Part shown: positions 63,985 to 64,000 of the stretch, piece after piece | Layout: each line of letters opens with the position of its first letter | How positions within the stretch are numbered: the stretch's first letter is position 1 | Assembly (NCBI RefSeq): GCF_034427455.1 | Contig: NZ_JAXQNN010000002.1 | Location: 558,001 to 622,000, forward strand | Length of the DNA stretch: 64,000 nt | Source of the DNA: Jeotgalibacillus haloalkalitolerans | GTDB lineage: Bacteria > Bacillota > Bacilli > Bacillales > Jeotgalibacillaceae | Direction of reading: 5' to 3' | Position numbers and translations under genes: made by a program | The notes under the pieces: model-generated | What the model was told of the DNA's origin: nothing | The model's database searches: none | What the model saw: only the letters and a program-made list of their open reading frames with translations

Positions 63985-64000
63985 CAAAAAATCACAGTAT

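Noticed and set aside
1-64000. CRISPR array, prophage, insertion sequence with transposase, rRNA or tRNA genes
   Set aside because: None seen: no spaced direct repeats, no phage or transposase genes, and no cloverleaf or rRNA-like sequence in the gaps.

Overview
The window is a contiguous piece of chromosome from a low-GC, endospore-forming member of the Bacillales. The evidence is a complete spoIIIA operon, a complete comG operon, LTA synthase, zur/mgsR-type regulators and gene order that follows the B. subtilis yqi-yqh-yqg-yqf region almost gene for gene. Gene content and the probable OLE RNA suggest a halotolerant or alkaliphilic Bacillaceae/Caryophanaceae relative such as Jeotgalibacillus; that genus guess is inference only. 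Most genes are on the minus strand, so the text runs left to right against transcription.

Layout. 1-187 (-): 5' part of a structured RNA directly downstream of ispA, most likely OLE RNA, cut by the window edge. 233-6500 (-): ispA, xseB, xseA, folD, nusB, yqhY, accC, accB (isoprenoid, DNA repair, folate, antitermination and fatty-acid start). 6704-11465 (-): spoIIIAA-AH, the mother-cell part of the feeding-tube channel. 11678-14365 (-): efp, pepQ-like, aroQ, yqhR; 14537-15897 (+): yqhQ, yqhP. 15973-18537 (-): B12-dependent ribonucleotide reductase behind two NrdR boxes; 18907 (+): rhodanese yqhL. 19350-23279 (-): gcvT-gcvPA-gcvPB under a tandem glycine riboswitch. 23663-25943 (+): yqhH helicase and yqhG. 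25935-30135 (-): aroK and comGA-GG. 30304-37136: mgsR, yqgY, yqgX, yqgW, yqgV, ltaS, glcK, yqgQ, 5-FTHF cyclo-ligase, rpmG. 37305-38099 (+): two small membrane-anchored proteins (yqzD/yqzC-like). 38131-44846 (-): phoU, pstB, pstA, pstC, pstS with a PhoP-box array, and PBP2. 45034-49152: sodA, yqgC, Na/Pi cotransporter, yqgB. 49197-50912 (-): a chemoreceptor. 51118-53305: ispG, yqfX, yqfW. 53327-55364 (-): znuC-znuB-zur with a Zur box. 55510-61559: yqfT, nfo, cshB, yqfQ, ispH, yqfO, trmK. 61680-63984 (-): cytochrome c550, acyl-CoA dehydrogenase and a membrane protein reaching the window edge.

How it fits together: three isoprenoid genes (ispA, ispG, ispH), one-carbon/glycine metabolism (folD, gcv, 5-FTHF cyclo-ligase), phosphate and zinc uptake with their own operators, sporulation, and DNA uptake. 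Compared with B. subtilis the window lacks mntR-lipM (nrdJ occupies the place), the sinIR-tapA-sipW-tasA biofilm block (yqhG runs straight into aroK-comG), gluP and yqgE; the Na/Pi transporter, the chemoreceptor and the acyl-CoA dehydrogenase are extra. Three small palindromic repeats (two of one family) are the only mobile-like DNA. There is no prophage, insertion sequence with transposase, CRISPR array, rRNA or tRNA gene. I found no convincing wholly new multi-gene system; the OLE RNA fragment is the most unusual item.
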